From the NCBI GenBank assembly GCA_041690535.1, contig JAWLHA010000084.1, positions 1-15,782 on the forward strand: a stretch of 15,782 nucleotides of DNA. Direction: 5' to 3'. Both the position numbers and the translations under genes were made by a program. This document shows, piece by piece, positions 15,632 through 15,782 of this stretch. The stretch's first letter is position 1; each line of letters begins with the position of its first letter. The stretch is from JAWLHA01 sp041690535. GTDB lineage: Bacteria; Pseudomonadota; Gammaproteobacteria; Thiohalomonadales; Thiohalomonadaceae. The notes under the pieces are model-generated. The model was not told the DNA's origin and did not search any database. It saw only the letters and a list, made by a program, of their open reading frames with translations.

Positions 15632-15782
<151 letters not shown>

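Overview
The window is GC-rich bacterial chromosome with dense, high-GC-codon genes. An lpxB, tRNAs that all encode their own CCA ends, and gammaproteobacterial-type rnhB and folD point to a Gram-negative, most likely a high-GC gammaproteobacterium (a Chromatiales-like or Acidithiobacillus-like sulfur bacterium is my guess, not shown). The whole window reads as chromosome; no transposase, integrase or CRISPR array is visible.

Left part (1-3570): a short intergenic stretch with a perfect 28-bp inverted repeat and a nested hairpin, then a leftward cluster that in transcription order is a Gfo/Idh-family dehydrogenase (gnnA-like), a DegT-family PLP aminotransferase (gnnB-like) and lpxB (lipid A disaccharide synthase). 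The three genes are nearly contiguous and probably form one operon. A sugar 3-dehydrogenase plus a sugar aminotransferase next to lpxB is the arrangement described for making UDP-GlcNAc3N, the precursor of lipid A with extra amide-linked acyl chains. lpxA is not in the window.

Middle (3571-6006): rnhB runs rightward, divergent from gnnA, and converges on leftward folD. Between folD and the tRNA cluster lies a roughly 165-bp nested palindromic element with near-perfect terminal inverted repeats and flanking direct repeats, which looks like a MITE-type non-autonomous element. A tRNA operon follows, with a very good sigma-70 promoter, tRNA-Pro(UGG), tRNA-Arg(UCU), tRNA-His(GUG) and a clear intrinsic terminator.

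Right part (6007-15782): about 660 bp with no convincing gene except a possible 49-residue membrane microprotein, then one giant gene of 2,912 codons for an NdvB/Cgs-type cyclic beta-1,2-glucan synthase. It carries the glucosyltransferase (GT84), a cyclisation/transglycosylation domain (GH189-type) and a GH94 phosphorylase-like module in one polypeptide. No NdvA/ChvA-type exporter is next to it. Downstream are a strong intrinsic terminator and a heptanucleotide tandem array, whose unit changes stepwise along the array and which runs off the window edge.

Functionally, the recognisable genes combine cell-envelope glycan chemistry (lipid A and periplasmic cyclic glucans) with housekeeping genes. 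The unusual features are the probable diamino-sugar lipid A route, the palindromic element, the cyclic glucan synthase standing alone, and the graded heptamer array.
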